DNA of 64,000 nt from Hymenobacter monticola (GCF_022811645.1 NZ_CP094534.1:3348001-3412000), one strand, 5' to 3'; positions 16,859 to 26,243 are shown, counted from the stretch's first letter. Notes: generated from the letters alone by a model not told the origin. Numbers and translations are program-made.

Positions 16859-17413
16859 CTACTTCAGCTTGGCTTTCACGTTGAAGCGCGAATCGGCGCG
16901 CAAAGTGGTGTTTTGGCGCAGGGGCTGGGCCATGGTCACGTCCGTGAACAGGGTGTAGGAGCCGTTGCGCAGGTAGGCGTCGAGCTTGTTGCCGGAGGGA
17001 GTTAGGGTGATGGTGGTTTGGCCGGCGGGCACGGGATTGAGCGAGGCCAGCAGCGTCTTGTTGGTACCCGAGGCATCGGAGGCGATGTAGATGCTCACGC
17101 TTTTCAGAAAGTCAAAGTTCTGGCCGGCCGGGTCGGTCGCGGTCAGGGTGAGGCGGTCGAGGGTGACGTCCTGCACGCGGTCGGCGCTGGTGTTATTGGC
17201 CGAAAACGTGTTGGAAGAACTGGAATTGACCGTGGCCCCCGGCAGCGACAGCAGCGTCGTGCTGAACACACCCGTGGCCGGCACCTGGAAGCTGGTCGAG
17301 TCGTTGATTTGGAAGGTGAGCAGGTCTTCAATCTTCTTGCAGCTGCTGGCGCCGAGCAACAGCAGAAAGCAGGCAAGTAAGAAGGTTTTGGGTTGGTTGA
17401 GCGAGTTTTTCAT
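16859..17413 (-). CDS. Putative lipoprotein, unknown function
   Basis: A 184-residue protein with a signal peptide and lipobox (FLLACFLLLLGASSCKK, lipidated Cys at about 25). The mature part is beta-rich and rich in Ser/Thr, with segments such as TLDRLTLTATDPAGQNFDFLKSVSIYIASDASG and TTITLTPSGNKLDAYLRNGSYTLF that look like an immunoglobulin or jelly-roll sandwich. It is probably anchored at the outer membrane. No named family recognised. Confidence 0.65.
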   Translation of the reverse strand: MKNSLNQPKTFLLACFLLLLGASSCKKIEDLLTFQINDSTSFQVPATGVFSTTLLSLPGATVNSSSSNTFSANNTSADRVQDVTLDRLTLTATDPAGQNFDFLKSVSIYIASDASGTNKTLLASLNPVPAGQTTITLTPSGNKLDAYLRNGSYTLFTDVTMAQPLRQNTTLRADSRFNVKAKLK

Positions 17414-17542
17414 ATCGGTGGGTTACAGCCAGAATAAGGCGGTTACAAGAAACGGGCCAGCTAATCCTGCTGGTTCCGCCATCTACGGGCCCCCTTCAAA
17501 AAACGGATTTTACAGGTCGATGAACACGGCCCGGCGCCCGTT

Positions 17543-18940
17543 CTACCGCACCCGGTAGCCGCTCAGCGCGTAAAACAGCAGGTACAGGTAGCACAGCGCC
17601 GGGACCACAAACGCCACCCGCAGCCCGCCGCCGTGCGTGGCCAGCCAGCCCATGAGCGGCGGAATCAGCGCCCCGCCCACAATGGCCATAATCAGGTACG
17701 ACGAGCCCTGCTTGGTGAATGGCCCCAGGCCCGTGATAGCCAGGGGGAAAATCACCGGCCACATGATGGAGTTCATCAGTCCGCAAAGCACAATAAGCCA
17801 CAGCGCGGTTTCGCCGGTGCTCAGGATGCTGGCGCCCACCAAGGCCACGCCCGCGGCGCATACAGCCACCAGCAGCGCCCGGTTGTGAAACTTGAGCAGC
17901 AGCGGAATGCCCACCACCCGGCCCACCAGCGAGCCAAACCAATACGACGACACCAGCACCGCGCCCACCGCTTTGGTGAAGCCGGCGGCCGTATCAATCG
18001 GGGCCGGCTGCTGGCCAAACAGCACGCCCACGTAATTGGTGGCCACGTTCAGCCCGCGCACCAGGCTTTGGGTGAAGCTGGAAAGCTGCTGAATCCCCTG
18101 TGACTCGCCATAACGAATCAGGAAAGAGCCCAAACCGACTTCCACGCCCACGTACACGAAAATGGCCCCAATGCCCAGCACCAGGTGCGGAAACGCCAGC
18201 GCCGACGTGCGCCCAGCGGCCATGGGCCGCGCCTCCTCAGCGGCTTCTTCAGGAATGCCTTCGATGTCGGGCAGCTTCACCAGAAAGAAAAACACCGCCG
18301 CCAGCACCACCAGAAATACGGCCAGCCCCACATAAGGCCCTTTCACCAGCTGCGATTCTTCAGCCAGGCGCTCGCTCAGCGGCAGCGCCGCCAGCCGAGC
18401 TTTTAGCGCTACCGAACCACCGAACAACACCAGCGCGCCCACCAGCGGCGAGAGGCTGCCGCCGAAATTGTTGGCCACGCCCACCACACTCACACGTGCC
18501 GCCGCGCCGCGCGCCGGACCCAGGATGCTCACGTAGGGGTTGGCCGCCACTTGCAGCAGCGTGATGCCTGCGCCGAGCGTGGCCAGTGCCGTGAGAAACA
18601 GCGCAAACGCCCGCGAGTCGGCGGCTGGGATAAATAGCAGCGCGCCGCCCGCCATCACCAGCAGCCCCACCACGATACCGCGCTGGTAGCCAAGTTTTTT
18701 CAAGACCCAGCCGGCCGGCAGCGACATCAGAAAGTAGGCCCCGAAAAAGGCCGACTGCACGGCCGAGGACTGCAAATCGGTGAGTTGGCACACGTCCTTG
18801 AGGTAGGGCATGAGCACGTCGTTGAAGTTGGTGACGGCGCCGAACAGGAAGAACAGCGTGGTCATCAGCACCATGGGGCCGGCATAGGAGCGGGCGGGCG
18901 CGGCAGTGGCAACGGAGGGAGACGAGGGAGCGAGGGCCAT
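17543..18940 (-). CDS. Sugar MFS transporter, FucP/GluP family
   Basis: A 465-residue major-facilitator transporter of the fucose/glucose/galactose:H+ symporter type. Typical features are FFLFGAVTNFNDVLMPYLKD in helix 1, FFGAYFLMSLPAGWVLKKLGY, GAGITLLQVAANPYVSILGP in helix 4 and NSIMWPVIFPLAITGLGPFTK, all hallmarks of FucP relatives. About 12 helices are seen. The sugar taken up cannot be fixed from sequence. On the minus strand TACTTTCG (18967-18974) is a possible -7 box 26 bases before the start; it overlaps the end of a family B palindrome. Confidence 0.9.
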   Translation of the reverse strand: MALAPSSPSVATAAPARSYAGPMVLMTTLFFLFGAVTNFNDVLMPYLKDVCQLTDLQSSAVQSAFFGAYFLMSLPAGWVLKKLGYQRGIVVGLLVMAGGALLFIPAADSRAFALFLTALATLGAGITLLQVAANPYVSILGPARGAAARVSVVGVANNFGGSLSPLVGALVLFGGSVALKARLAALPLSERLAEESQLVKGPYVGLAVFLVVLAAVFFFLVKLPDIEGIPEEAAEEARPMAAGRTSALAFPHLVLGIGAIFVYVGVEVGLGSFLIRYGESQGIQQLSSFTQSLVRGLNVATNYVGVLFGQQPAPIDTAAGFTKAVGAVLVSSYWFGSLVGRVVGIPLLLKFHNRALLVAVCAAGVALVGASILSTGETALWLIVLCGLMNSIMWPVIFPLAITGLGPFTKQGSSYLIMAIVGGALIPPLMGWLATHGGGLRVAFVVPALCYLYLLFYALSGYRVR

Positions 18941-18971
18941 AAATGCAAGAGTGGGACGGCGAAAGGCGAAA

Positions 18972-19054
18972 GTAGCGCGAACTTTGTAGTTCGCGTTTCG
19001 GTGCTGCTGGGATTTTCTGGCGGCACGGAGACGCGGACTAAAAGTCCGCGCTAC
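18972..19054. repeat. Dispersed palindrome, family B-like, copy 3
   Basis: The left end GTAGCGCGAACTTTGTAGTT and right end ACTAAAAGTCCGCGCTAC are imperfect reverse complements around a 35-base centre. Each arm is itself a small hairpin (GCGAACT...AGTTCGC and GCGGACT...AGTCCGC). It occupies most of the divergent gap between the sugar transporter and the RNA methyltransferase and ends two bases before the methyltransferase ATG. Confidence 0.7.
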
Positions 19055-19056
19055 CT

Positions 19057-20235
19057 ATGCACCTCACCGCCACCACCCAGTTCGGCCTGGAAGAACTGCT
19101 CGCCGACGAGCTCTACGCCCTCGGGGCCGACATCACCCACGTGGGCTCCCGCGCCGTGGAATTCATCGGCGACCACCGCCTGCTCTACGAAGTGGCCCTC
19201 TGGAGCCGGCTCTCCATGCGCCTGCTGCGGCCCTTCGCCGCCTTTTACGCCGCCGATGAAAAAGCCCTTTACCGTGAAGTGAGCCGCATCGACTGGCAGG
19301 ATTTCATCGGCCCCGGCCAAACCTTCGCCATCACGCCCGTGGTGAACCGCTCCACCTTCGAGCACTCGCTCTTCGTGGCCCAGCTCACTAAGGATGCCAT
19401 TGTGGACCAGTTCCGCAAACGCACCGGCGAGCGGCCCAGCATCGACACCCGCCAGCCGGACATCCGCCTGCACCTGCGCATGACGGAAAACGAAGTCATC
19501 CTCAGCCTCGACGCGGCCGGCGACTCGCTGCACCGCCGCGGCTACCGCCAGGGCACCAACGAAGCGCCCCTGAACGAGGTGCTGGCGGCAGGACTGGTCC
19601 TACTCTCGGGCTGGGACGGCAAACAGCCCCTCATCGACCCCATGTGCGGCTCGGCCACCCTCCTCACCGAAGCCGGCCTGATGTGCCAGCGCATCGCGCC
19701 CGGCCTGTTCCACCAGGGCAAGTTCGGTTTCGAAAACTGGTACGACTTCGACCCGCAACTCTGGCAGCAGGTGCGCGAAGAAGCCAAAGCCCAGCGCCTC
19801 GAAGAGCCGCAAGCCTATCTCGCCGGCTCCGACCTCGACCCCAAAGTCATCGACGCGGCCGCCGCCAACATCACCGCCGCCGGCCTCGAAGACTGCGTCC
19901 GCCTCTCGGTGCGCAACGTGAAGGACGCCACCGCGCCCGCCAAGGAGGAGCCCGGCATCGTGCTGATGAACCCGCCCTACGGCGAGCGGATAGGGGAGGA
20001 GGCCCAGATGGCCGCGCTCTACAAAACCATCGGCGACTCGTTGAAAACGAATTTCCAGGGCTACAACGCCTTTGTGTTCACCGGCAACCTAGAAGCGGCC
20101 AAGAGCATCGGGCTGAAGCCGGCGCGGCGCATCCCGCTATTTAACGGGCCGATTGACTGCCGACTGTTGAAGTATGAATTGTATCGGGGCTCACGCCGTG
20201 AGCCGAAATCTGTCGAAGGGCCGGGCGAAAACTAA
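19057..20235 (+). CDS. THUMP-domain class I SAM-dependent RNA methyltransferase (RlmL N-terminal half type)
   Basis: A 392-residue protein corresponding to the THUMP plus N6/N2-guanine methyltransferase half of RlmL, the enzyme making m2G in 23S rRNA. The THUMP region is about 1-150 (FGLEELLADELYALGA...). The Rossmann methyltransferase follows: LIDPMCGSATLLTEA (SAM binding), LAGSDLDPKVIDAAAANI and the catalytic MNPPYGERI. The C-terminal tail beyond LLKYELYRGS is REPKSVEGPGEN, which seems to be read-through of a hairpin (GGCTCACGCCGTGAGCC near 20190-20206), so the natural C-terminus was probably shorter. Family certain, target nucleotide inferred. Confidence 0.9.
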   Translation: MHLTATTQFGLEELLADELYALGADITHVGSRAVEFIGDHRLLYEVALWSRLSMRLLRPFAAFYAADEKALYREVSRIDWQDFIGPGQTFAITPVVNRSTFEHSLFVAQLTKDAIVDQFRKRTGERPSIDTRQPDIRLHLRMTENEVILSLDAAGDSLHRRGYRQGTNEAPLNEVLAAGLVLLSGWDGKQPLIDPMCGSATLLTEAGLMCQRIAPGLFHQGKFGFENWYDFDPQLWQQVREEAKAQRLEEPQAYLAGSDLDPKVIDAAAANITAAGLEDCVRLSVRNVKDATAPAKEEPGIVLMNPPYGERIGEEAQMAALYKTIGDSLKTNFQGYNAFVFTGNLEAAKSIGLKPARRIPLFNGPIDCRLLKYELYRGSRREPKSVEGPGEN

Positions 20236-20293
20236 TCTGCTTGGAACTTCCGGCCCCCGGCTGTTATTTTTATCTAATTACTCCGTCTGCATT

Positions 20294-22555
20294 ATGTCCG
20301 ATACCCTAACTACCGCCCCCACCGACCTGCTGCCCGCCGCCCGCCAGGCCCTGAAACGGTATTACGGCTACGACAACTTCCGCCCCATGCAGGGCGACAT
20401 CATCCAGAACATCCTGGGCGGGCGCGATACCGTGGTGCTCATGCCCACCGGCGGCGGCAAGTCGGTCTGCTTCCAGATTCCGGCCGTGGTGTCGGAAGGC
20501 ACCTGCGTGGTCGTCTCGCCCCTCATTGCCTTGATGAAGGACCAGGTGGAGGCCCTGAAAGCCAACGGCATCGCGGCGGCCTACATCAACAGCAGCGTGG
20601 GCCAGTCGGAGTCCAACGACATTGCCCGGGCGGCCGTGAGCGGGCACCTGAAGCTGCTGTATGTCTCGCCGGAGAAGCTGCTGAGCGAGGGCTTTCTGCA
20701 GTTCCTGAACCGGGTGAACATCAGCTTGTTTGCCATTGACGAAGCGCACTGTATTTCGAGCTGGGGTCATGATTTCCGGCCCGAGTACACCCAGCTGGGT
20801 CAGCTACGGAACCACTTCCCCAACACGCCCATCATCGCTCTCACGGCCACGGCCGACCGCCTCACCAAGCGCGACATCATCACCCAGCTCAACATGCGTG
20901 AGCCCAAGGTGTTCCTGTCCAGCTTCGACCGGCCCAATATCAACCTGATTGTGCGCGGCGGCCAGGGCCGGATTGAGGGCATGCTCGACTACATCGGCCG
21001 GCACCCGCAGGACCCCGGCATTATCTACTGCCTCTCGCGCAAAACCTGCGAAACCATCTCCCAGAAGCTCATCGCCAAAGGCATAAAGGCCGGGCATTAC
21101 CACGCGGGCATGACTCCCCTGCAGCGCGGCAAGGTGCAGGAAGCTTTTTTGCAGGATGATTTGCAGGTCATTGTGGCCACCATCGCCTTTGGCATGGGCA
21201 TCGACAAGAGCAACGTGCGCTGGGTGATGCACTACAACCTGCCCAAAAACATCGAGGGCTACTACCAGGAAATCGGCCGGGCCGGCCGCGACGGCGCGCC
21301 CAGCACCGCCATCCTGTTCTACAGCTTCGCCGACGTGATGCAGATGCGCGAGATGGTGACCAAGGACGTGCCCGCGCGCCAGGCCCAGCTCAACACGGCC
21401 AAGCTGGAGCGCATGCAGCAGTTTGCCGAAGCCGCCAGCTGCCGCCGCAAAATCCTGCTCAACTACTTCTCCGAAACCCTGCAGGAAGAGTGCGGCAATT
21501 GCGACATCTGCCGCAACCCGCCTACCACGTTCGACGGCACGCTGATTGCTCAAAAGGCCCTCTCGGCCGTGTTCCGCAGCCGCGAGAAAGTGGCCATCAA
21601 CCTGCTGATTGATATTCTGCGCGGCATGCGCAACCAGGCCGTGCTGCAAGGCGGCTACGACCAGATTAAAACCTACGGCGCGGGCAATGACCTGCCCTAC
21701 CTCGACTGGTACAGCTACATCCACCAGATGCTGAACGACGGCCTGTTCTACATTGCCTACGAGGAAGGCTACGCCCTAAAAATCACCGAGCGCGGCCACC
21801 AAGTGCTCAAAGGGCAGCTCACGCTGCAACTCAAGAAATTCCAGCCCAGCGAGAAGGCAGAAAAGCCCACCCGCGCCAGCAAGAAAGCCGCCAACGCCGC
21901 CTCCACGGCCGCCGTGGGCACGCCCGAGGCCCAGCTGTTCGACAAGCTGCGCCGGCTGCGCAAGGCCATTGCCGATGAGCAGGGCGTGCCGCCCTACGTG
22001 GTATTCTCCGACGCCACGCTGCAGGAAATGGCGGCCGAGCGGCCCGTCAGCCGCGTGGGCATGCTGGGCATCTCGGGCGTGGGCATGAAGAAGTTTGAGA
22101 CCTACGGCGAGGCCTTCATCAAGCTCATCATCGAGCACGGCGGCGGTGGATACGTGCCCTCCGATTCGGATAGCATGTTCAACGAGCCCGCCCGCCCGCG
22201 CCTGGCCGCGCCGTCGGGGGCTGCCACTGCCACGGCCGACAAGCCCGTGAGCGACTCCGAAGACGCCACCGTGCAGTTCCACCAAATGGGCCTCACGCCG
22301 GAAGATATTTCGGAGCGCCGCGGCCTGGCCCTGAGCACCGTGAAAACCCACCTCTACACCGCCTACGCCAAGGGCCGCGAGCTACGCATTCAGGACTTTG
22401 TGAGCGACTCCGAGCTGGCCGAAATCCTCACCGCCCGTGCCCAGCTCGGCAACGACGCCACCCTGCGCGACCTGTTCGACCACCTGCGTGAGAAGTACGA
22501 CTACTTCCAGTTGCGCATGGCCGGACTATACCACAAGCGCCTGCGCGGGCAGTAA
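20294..22555 (+). CDS. recQ: ATP-dependent DNA helicase RecQ
   Basis: A 753-residue RecQ, a 3'-5' DNA helicase in recombination and replication-fork repair. Seen: YYGYDNFRPMQGDII (motif 0), Walker A PTGGGKS (51-57), DEAHCISSWGHDFRPEY, ALTATAD, IYCLSRKTCE, AFGMGIDKSNVRWVMH, QEIGRAGRDG; the zinc-binding cysteines C-x-RRKILLNYF...ECGNCDIC; a winged-helix RQC region; an HRDC-like segment (LFDKLRRLRKAIADEQGVPPYVVFSD); and a C-terminal helix-turn-helix (GLTPEDISERRGLALSTVKTHL) as in many Bacteroidota RecQ proteins. Start at ATG 20294 (MSDTLTTAP); the upstream in-frame part lies over the preceding gene's end. Confidence 0.96.
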   Translation: MSDTLTTAPTDLLPAARQALKRYYGYDNFRPMQGDIIQNILGGRDTVVLMPTGGGKSVCFQIPAVVSEGTCVVVSPLIALMKDQVEALKANGIAAAYINSSVGQSESNDIARAAVSGHLKLLYVSPEKLLSEGFLQFLNRVNISLFAIDEAHCISSWGHDFRPEYTQLGQLRNHFPNTPIIALTATADRLTKRDIITQLNMREPKVFLSSFDRPNINLIVRGGQGRIEGMLDYIGRHPQDPGIIYCLSRKTCETISQKLIAKGIKAGHYHAGMTPLQRGKVQEAFLQDDLQVIVATIAFGMGIDKSNVRWVMHYNLPKNIEGYYQEIGRAGRDGAPSTAILFYSFADVMQMREMVTKDVPARQAQLNTAKLERMQQFAEAASCRRKILLNYFSETLQEECGNCDICRNPPTTFDGTLIAQKALSAVFRSREKVAINLLIDILRGMRNQAVLQGGYDQIKTYGAGNDLPYLDWYSYIHQMLNDGLFYIAYEEGYALKITERGHQVLKGQLTLQLKKFQPSEKAEKPTRASKKAANAASTAAVGTPEAQLFDKLRRLRKAIADEQGVPPYVVFSDATLQEMAAERPVSRVGMLGISGVGMKKFETYGEAFIKLIIEHGGGGYVPSDSDSMFNEPARPRLAAPSGAATATADKPVSDSEDATVQFHQMGLTPEDISERRGLALSTVKTHLYTAYAKGRELRIQDFVSDSELAEILTARAQLGNDATLRDLFDHLREKYDYFQLRMAGLYHKRLRGQ

Positions 22556-22586
22556 ATAAGTATCTAAATACTCAATAATGTAAGCT

Positions 22587-22616
22587 GGCCCGCCGTTACC
22601 TACGGCGGGCCTTTTT
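22587..22616 (+). terminator. Terminator of recQ
   Basis: GGCCCGCCGT (22587-22596) pairs perfectly with ACGGCGGGCC (22602-22611) around five bases and is followed by TTTTT. Confidence 0.92.
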
Positions 22617-22650
22617 ATTTGCAGGCCGCTTGCCAAAGTTGTCGCGCTTC

Positions 22651-23325
22651 ATGTTTCGAAAAATTCCTCTATTTCTGGTCGCTGCGCTCATCGCTGCTTT
22701 CGCGGTTCTGATGCTCACCAAAACGCTGCCCTATTACACCTTCGAGAAGGGCATCCACTTCCTTACCACCAAGAGCGACGAAACCAACGACAGCCAGACT
22801 TTCCGGCTGGGGTTCTACGTGCACATCACCACCAGCCTCGTGGTGCTGGTGCTGGGGCTGCTACAGTTTCTGCCGTGGCTGGTGCGGCTAGGGCCGGGGC
22901 TGCACCGGGCGTTGGGCAAGAGCTACGTCATCGGCATTCTGGCGCTGGCCGCGCCGTCGGGCCTCATCTTGGCGTACTTTGCCAACGGCGGGCTGGCGGC
23001 GCAAGTGGGTTTCACGCTGCAGTGCCTGGTGTGGTGGCTCTGCACCTGGAAGGCCTACCGCGCCGCCCGCCAGCGCCAGTGGCCCCTGCACGTGGACTGG
23101 ATGCTGCGCTCCTTTGCTGTGACGCTGGCTGCCCTGGCCCTGCGTGGCGAGAGCTATATCATGTACTATGTGTTCGAAACCAAGCCGATAGAGACCTACC
23201 TGACGGTGACCTGGCTCTCGTGGGTGGGCAATTTGATACTCGTGGAAATCCTGCTGGAGCTAGGGCTGGGGCGGTATTTCCTGCGCGAGTTTATGCCGGA
23301 GCTGCGTGCTAAATTGGCGGCATGA
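22651..23325 (+). CDS. DUF2306 family membrane protein
   Basis: A 224-residue protein with about six membrane helices. The first (KIPLFLVAALIAAFAVLML) is followed by an external segment, then FYVHITTSLVVLVLGLLQFLP, the family-typical LHRALGKSYVIGIL, and later HVDWMLRSFAVTLAALALRG and WLSWVGNLILVEILL. Conserved His residues in YVHI, LHRALG and HVDWM may bind a metal or haem, as suggested for this family, but that is inference. ATG 22651 is chosen; an in-frame TTG at 22630 is possible. The stop overlaps the ATG of the next gene (ATGA), so the two are translationally coupled. Confidence 0.85.
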   Translation: MFRKIPLFLVAALIAAFAVLMLTKTLPYYTFEKGIHFLTTKSDETNDSQTFRLGFYVHITTSLVVLVLGLLQFLPWLVRLGPGLHRALGKSYVIGILALAAPSGLILAYFANGGLAAQVGFTLQCLVWWLCTWKAYRAARQRQWPLHVDWMLRSFAVTLAALALRGESYIMYYVFETKPIETYLTVTWLSWVGNLILVEILLELGLGRYFLREFMPELRAKLAA

Positions 23326-24185
23326 GAAACCTGATAATTCTACTTTTTCTGCTCTTTGGGGCGGCCTGCCAACACCAGCAGCGTGTAGAAACAAAAGCTG
23401 CCATTGGCTCGGCAGCAGAGAAAGAAAAGGCCGTTTCTCCGCCTTCAGGCCGCGTCGCCCAGCAAGTGCCAATGGCCACCAGCGCCGCCGATACCCTGAC
23501 GCCGGAGATGCTGGCATTGCTGCGTCGGTTCGATTTTGCGCCCCTTTGGAGCGGGCAACGCTCCGAAACCACTACCCCCGTGCTGGATGGTTTTTTTGGT
23601 GACGAGCACCGGCGCATTTCCTTTGTGTTTGCCAAAATTGTGCGCGACAGCACCCAGCCCCAATTATTTTATGTGCGGGGCAAAAACAAATTCCGGCAAG
23701 CGGTGACCCCGTTTTCCGGCATTATTCGGATAACAACGCTCGTCGATTTGCCCGGGCACGGCTTCCTGGACATGGACAGTGCTGCCAGTGAAGCCTACAC
23801 TGCCAAGGCGCGCTTTACTTTTCTGGAACAGCCGGGGGCTTCTGGAACTGGAACATTCACCGGCACCGCGTTTCTGGATTTTTTCATCGACGGTGACGGG
23901 GAATTACGGATTGGGCAAACCGTGATGAACCCCGACACCACCGCGCCCGCCCGGGGCGCAGGGGTCCTATACCGAGGCACGTGGACCAGCGCCGCCCGTC
24001 GGCAAGCGAAGCCGATTGTGATTGCCAACGACGTGCTGATGGTGGCGCCCGAGATGTTGCCTCAATTCGGTATGGGTGAGCGCAATGCCCAAATCAACCC
24101 CAAATACGCTAGGCTGGGCTGGACCGAAATGTGGGAAAACGACGAATGGTGGGCCGCATCACCCAAGCCCAAGCTCAGCCTTTAA
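23322..24185 (+). CDS. Lipoprotein of an unnamed family, paralog 1 of 4
   Basis: A 287-residue putative lipoprotein (signal FLLFGAACQ, lipidated Cys about 16). The mature part after a low-complexity linker contains the cluster's shared core: LRRFDFAPLW; DGFFGDEHRRISFVFAKIVRD; FYVRGKNKFRQAVTPFSG; a middle beta region (GTGTFTGTAFLDFF); VLYRGTWTSAARRQAKPI; and the C-terminal signature FGMGERNAQINPKYARLGWT followed by WENDEWW. I do not know this family. It overlaps the DUF2306 gene by four bases, so it is the second gene of a likely operon. Confidence 0.8.
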   Translation: MRNLIILLFLLFGAACQHQQRVETKAAIGSAAEKEKAVSPPSGRVAQQVPMATSAADTLTPEMLALLRRFDFAPLWSGQRSETTTPVLDGFFGDEHRRISFVFAKIVRDSTQPQLFYVRGKNKFRQAVTPFSGIIRITTLVDLPGHGFLDMDSAASEAYTAKARFTFLEQPGASGTGTFTGTAFLDFFIDGDGELRIGQTVMNPDTTAPARGAGVLYRGTWTSAARRQAKPIVIANDVLMVAPEMLPQFGMGERNAQINPKYARLGWTEMWENDEWWAASPKPKLSL

Positions 24186-24201
24186 CCTGTCGCTGCTCTG
24201 C

Positions 24202-25137
24202 ATGAAAACGCCGTCTTTATTATTGTTTCTGCTCGGCCTGGCAGCCTGCCAGTCACAAACGCATCCCGTCGTTCAAGCGGCAGCCCCAGTTGCAGAGGTG
24301 GCTCCGGTTGCAATTCCGCAGCCCGCCAAAGCAACGGTGGACTCCGTGGCGCTGCCGGCCGTTTTCGCGGCCCGCGACACCCTGACGGCCCAAGACCGGG
24401 CGGTGCTGCGCCGCTACGACCTGTCCAAACTGTGGCAGGGCGGCACCGGCGGGGCGCAGGCGGCGTCGGTACTGGAAGGCTTTTTTGGCCCCGACCACTA
24501 CCGGTTTGAGCTGGCCTTTACCGCCGTGCACCGCGACGCTGCCAACCCCGCCCTCTACCATGTGCGCGGCAAATGCCACTACCGCAAAAACGTGCGTCCT
24601 TTCACCGGCACGCTCCTCATCCGGCAGCTGCACGACCTGGAGCCGCCCTACGAATTCGACTACACCGATGCCGACGCGCCCAACCAGAACTACGGTGCCA
24701 ATTCCGACACGGCTGGTACGGAATATGAGAAAAAGGTGCAGCGGGCGCACCCGCGCGAAGTGCGGGCCGAGCTGCGCCTCACCGAGGAGCCGCAAGCCAA
24801 CGCCGGCGAAATGCTGGCTGCGGCTACGCTGCTGTTTTACGTGAAGTCCAACCACCGTCTGAGCTACATGCGGGCGCCGTTTCGGGGCACCGATGGTCTC
24901 TACAACGCCGGCTATCTGCTCATCAACGGCAGTCGCCTCAACATCAGCACCCGGCAGATAAAGCAGTTTGTGGTGGCCGACAACGTGTTTACGGCGGCCC
25001 CGGACGTGTACAAGGATTTTGAAATAGGCGACCGTGGGGGCGAGATGAACCCCAAATACGCCCACCTGGGCTGGAATGAAAAATGGGAAAATGAAGAATG
25101 GTGGGCCGACTCGCCCAAGCCCAAACTCAGCCTGTAA
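24202..25137 (+). CDS. Lipoprotein of an unnamed family, paralog 2 of 4
   Basis: A 311-residue putative lipoprotein (LLFLLGLAACQSQ, lipidated Cys about 15) 16 bases downstream of paralog 1. Shared core: VLRRYDLSKLW, EGFFGPDHYRFELAFTAVHRD, YHVRGKCHYRKNVRPFTG, YNAGYLLINGS, VVADNVFTAAPDVYKDFEIGD and the ending GGEMNPKYAHLGWNEKWENE-EWW then SPKPKLSL, identical in the last eight residues to paralog 1. It has a longer middle insertion (about residues 150-185, with TDADAPNQNYG) than the others. Start chosen at ATG 24202 because it gives a clean lipobox. Function unknown. Confidence 0.8.
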   Translation: MKTPSLLLFLLGLAACQSQTHPVVQAAAPVAEVAPVAIPQPAKATVDSVALPAVFAARDTLTAQDRAVLRRYDLSKLWQGGTGGAQAASVLEGFFGPDHYRFELAFTAVHRDAANPALYHVRGKCHYRKNVRPFTGTLLIRQLHDLEPPYEFDYTDADAPNQNYGANSDTAGTEYEKKVQRAHPREVRAELRLTEEPQANAGEMLAAATLLFYVKSNHRLSYMRAPFRGTDGLYNAGYLLINGSRLNISTRQIKQFVVADNVFTAAPDVYKDFEIGDRGGEMNPKYAHLGWNEKWENEEWWADSPKPKLSL

Positions 25138-25176
25138 ACGCCCCAGCCTTAACCCCTTCGCAAACCCGGTTGCTTC

Positions 25177-26115
25177 ATGAAACTCTTGCTGATAAGCTGC
25201 GCCGGACTGCTGGCTACGGCCTGCCACTCCCAAAGCCCTCTGCAATCGGCTGCGGCTGAGCGCCTCCCGAATGCTCCTGCTGCCAAAGTCGCCGCCGCGT
25301 CTGGCAAAGCCGAAGCCCTGCCGGGCCCGGTCGCCGTGGCGGCCTTGTCGCCTCAGTTGCGCGAGGAGTTGCAAAGCTCCAACCTCGCGTCGTTGCTGCA
25401 AACCGTGCACAAGACCGAAGCCTTTGCGCAAGATGGCTTTTTCGGCCCCGACCACTACCACATCGAGTTTGCCTTCACGGAGGTGCGGCGCGACCCCGCC
25501 CGGCCCACCGTGTATTACCTGCGCGGCAAAGACCGGTACAAAGGCATCATCACGCCCTTCGCCGGCACCTTCACCGTCGAGCAGTTCGGGGAGCAACCTT
25601 ATTTCAGTGCCCGCGAGATTGCCGCCATGGCCAAACAGGGCGGCGTGATAGCCAATTTCCCTGGTTACTACTCTGCAATTGGCACGTTTGAGCTGCGGGA
25701 AGATTCGACCCGCCGCGGCGCGGGTACCTTTCGGGGCCGCTTGGCGGTCGATTGGTACAAAGAAAAAGACGGTTCGCTGACGCTGAATTGTCGGGGCGTG
25801 ACCGGCCCTTCCCAGGGCGGCCTCATCAAATACGAAGGCACCTGGACCAACGCCACCACCCGCCGCACCTACCCGGTGGTGTGGGCGCAGGATATTTTTG
25901 CCTACAATGCGGTCCAAAACGTGCTCAAAGAATTCAACATCGGCGAGCGGGAAGTGGAAATCAATCCCGAGTACGCCAAGCTGGGCTGGAGCAACTATTG
26001 GGAAAATAAAGAGTGGTGGACCGATGCCCAACGTCCGGTGTTGGTTTCCAGGCTGTTGCTGCCACCCGATATGGCGGCTGCCTCCACCGCGGCGGCCGAT
26101 AGTTCGTTGCCTTAG
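25177..26115 (+). CDS. Lipoprotein of an unnamed family, paralog 3 of 4
   Basis: A 312-residue putative lipoprotein (LLISCAGLLATACHSQ; lipidated Cys about 16). Shared core: LQSSNLASLLQ, DGFFGPDHYHIEFAFTEVRRD, YYLRGKDRYKGIITPFAG, GAGTFRGRLAVDWYKE, LIKYEGTWTNATTRRTYPVV, DIFAYNAVQNVLKEFNIGER and EINPEYAKLGWSNYWENK-EWW. Compared with paralogs 1 and 2 it has an extra C-terminal tail of about 30 residues (VLVSRLLLPPDMAAAS...). It lies 39 bases after paralog 2, so is probably in the same operon. Confidence 0.8.
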   Translation: MKLLLISCAGLLATACHSQSPLQSAAAERLPNAPAAKVAAASGKAEALPGPVAVAALSPQLREELQSSNLASLLQTVHKTEAFAQDGFFGPDHYHIEFAFTEVRRDPARPTVYYLRGKDRYKGIITPFAGTFTVEQFGEQPYFSAREIAAMAKQGGVIANFPGYYSAIGTFELREDSTRRGAGTFRGRLAVDWYKEKDGSLTLNCRGVTGPSQGGLIKYEGTWTNATTRRTYPVVWAQDIFAYNAVQNVLKEFNIGEREVEINPEYAKLGWSNYWENKEWWTDAQRPVLVSRLLLPPDMAAASTAAADSSLP

Positions 26116-26243
26116 TAGGAGGTAGCCCAGAAGCTCGTTTTTATCGGGGCCGCAGTCACACTAAAGCAGTTGGCCCCGACGTTAGGAGTGCACAAGCGCC
26201 ATCTAGCAATATAGCTGGCCACCACTTTCTCATTTACGGGCTT

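Noticed and set aside
24253..26031. A 592-codon minus-strand open frame across the lipoprotein cluster
   Set aside because: It runs antisense to two paralogs whose protein sequences are conserved with each other, and shows no conserved motif of its own.
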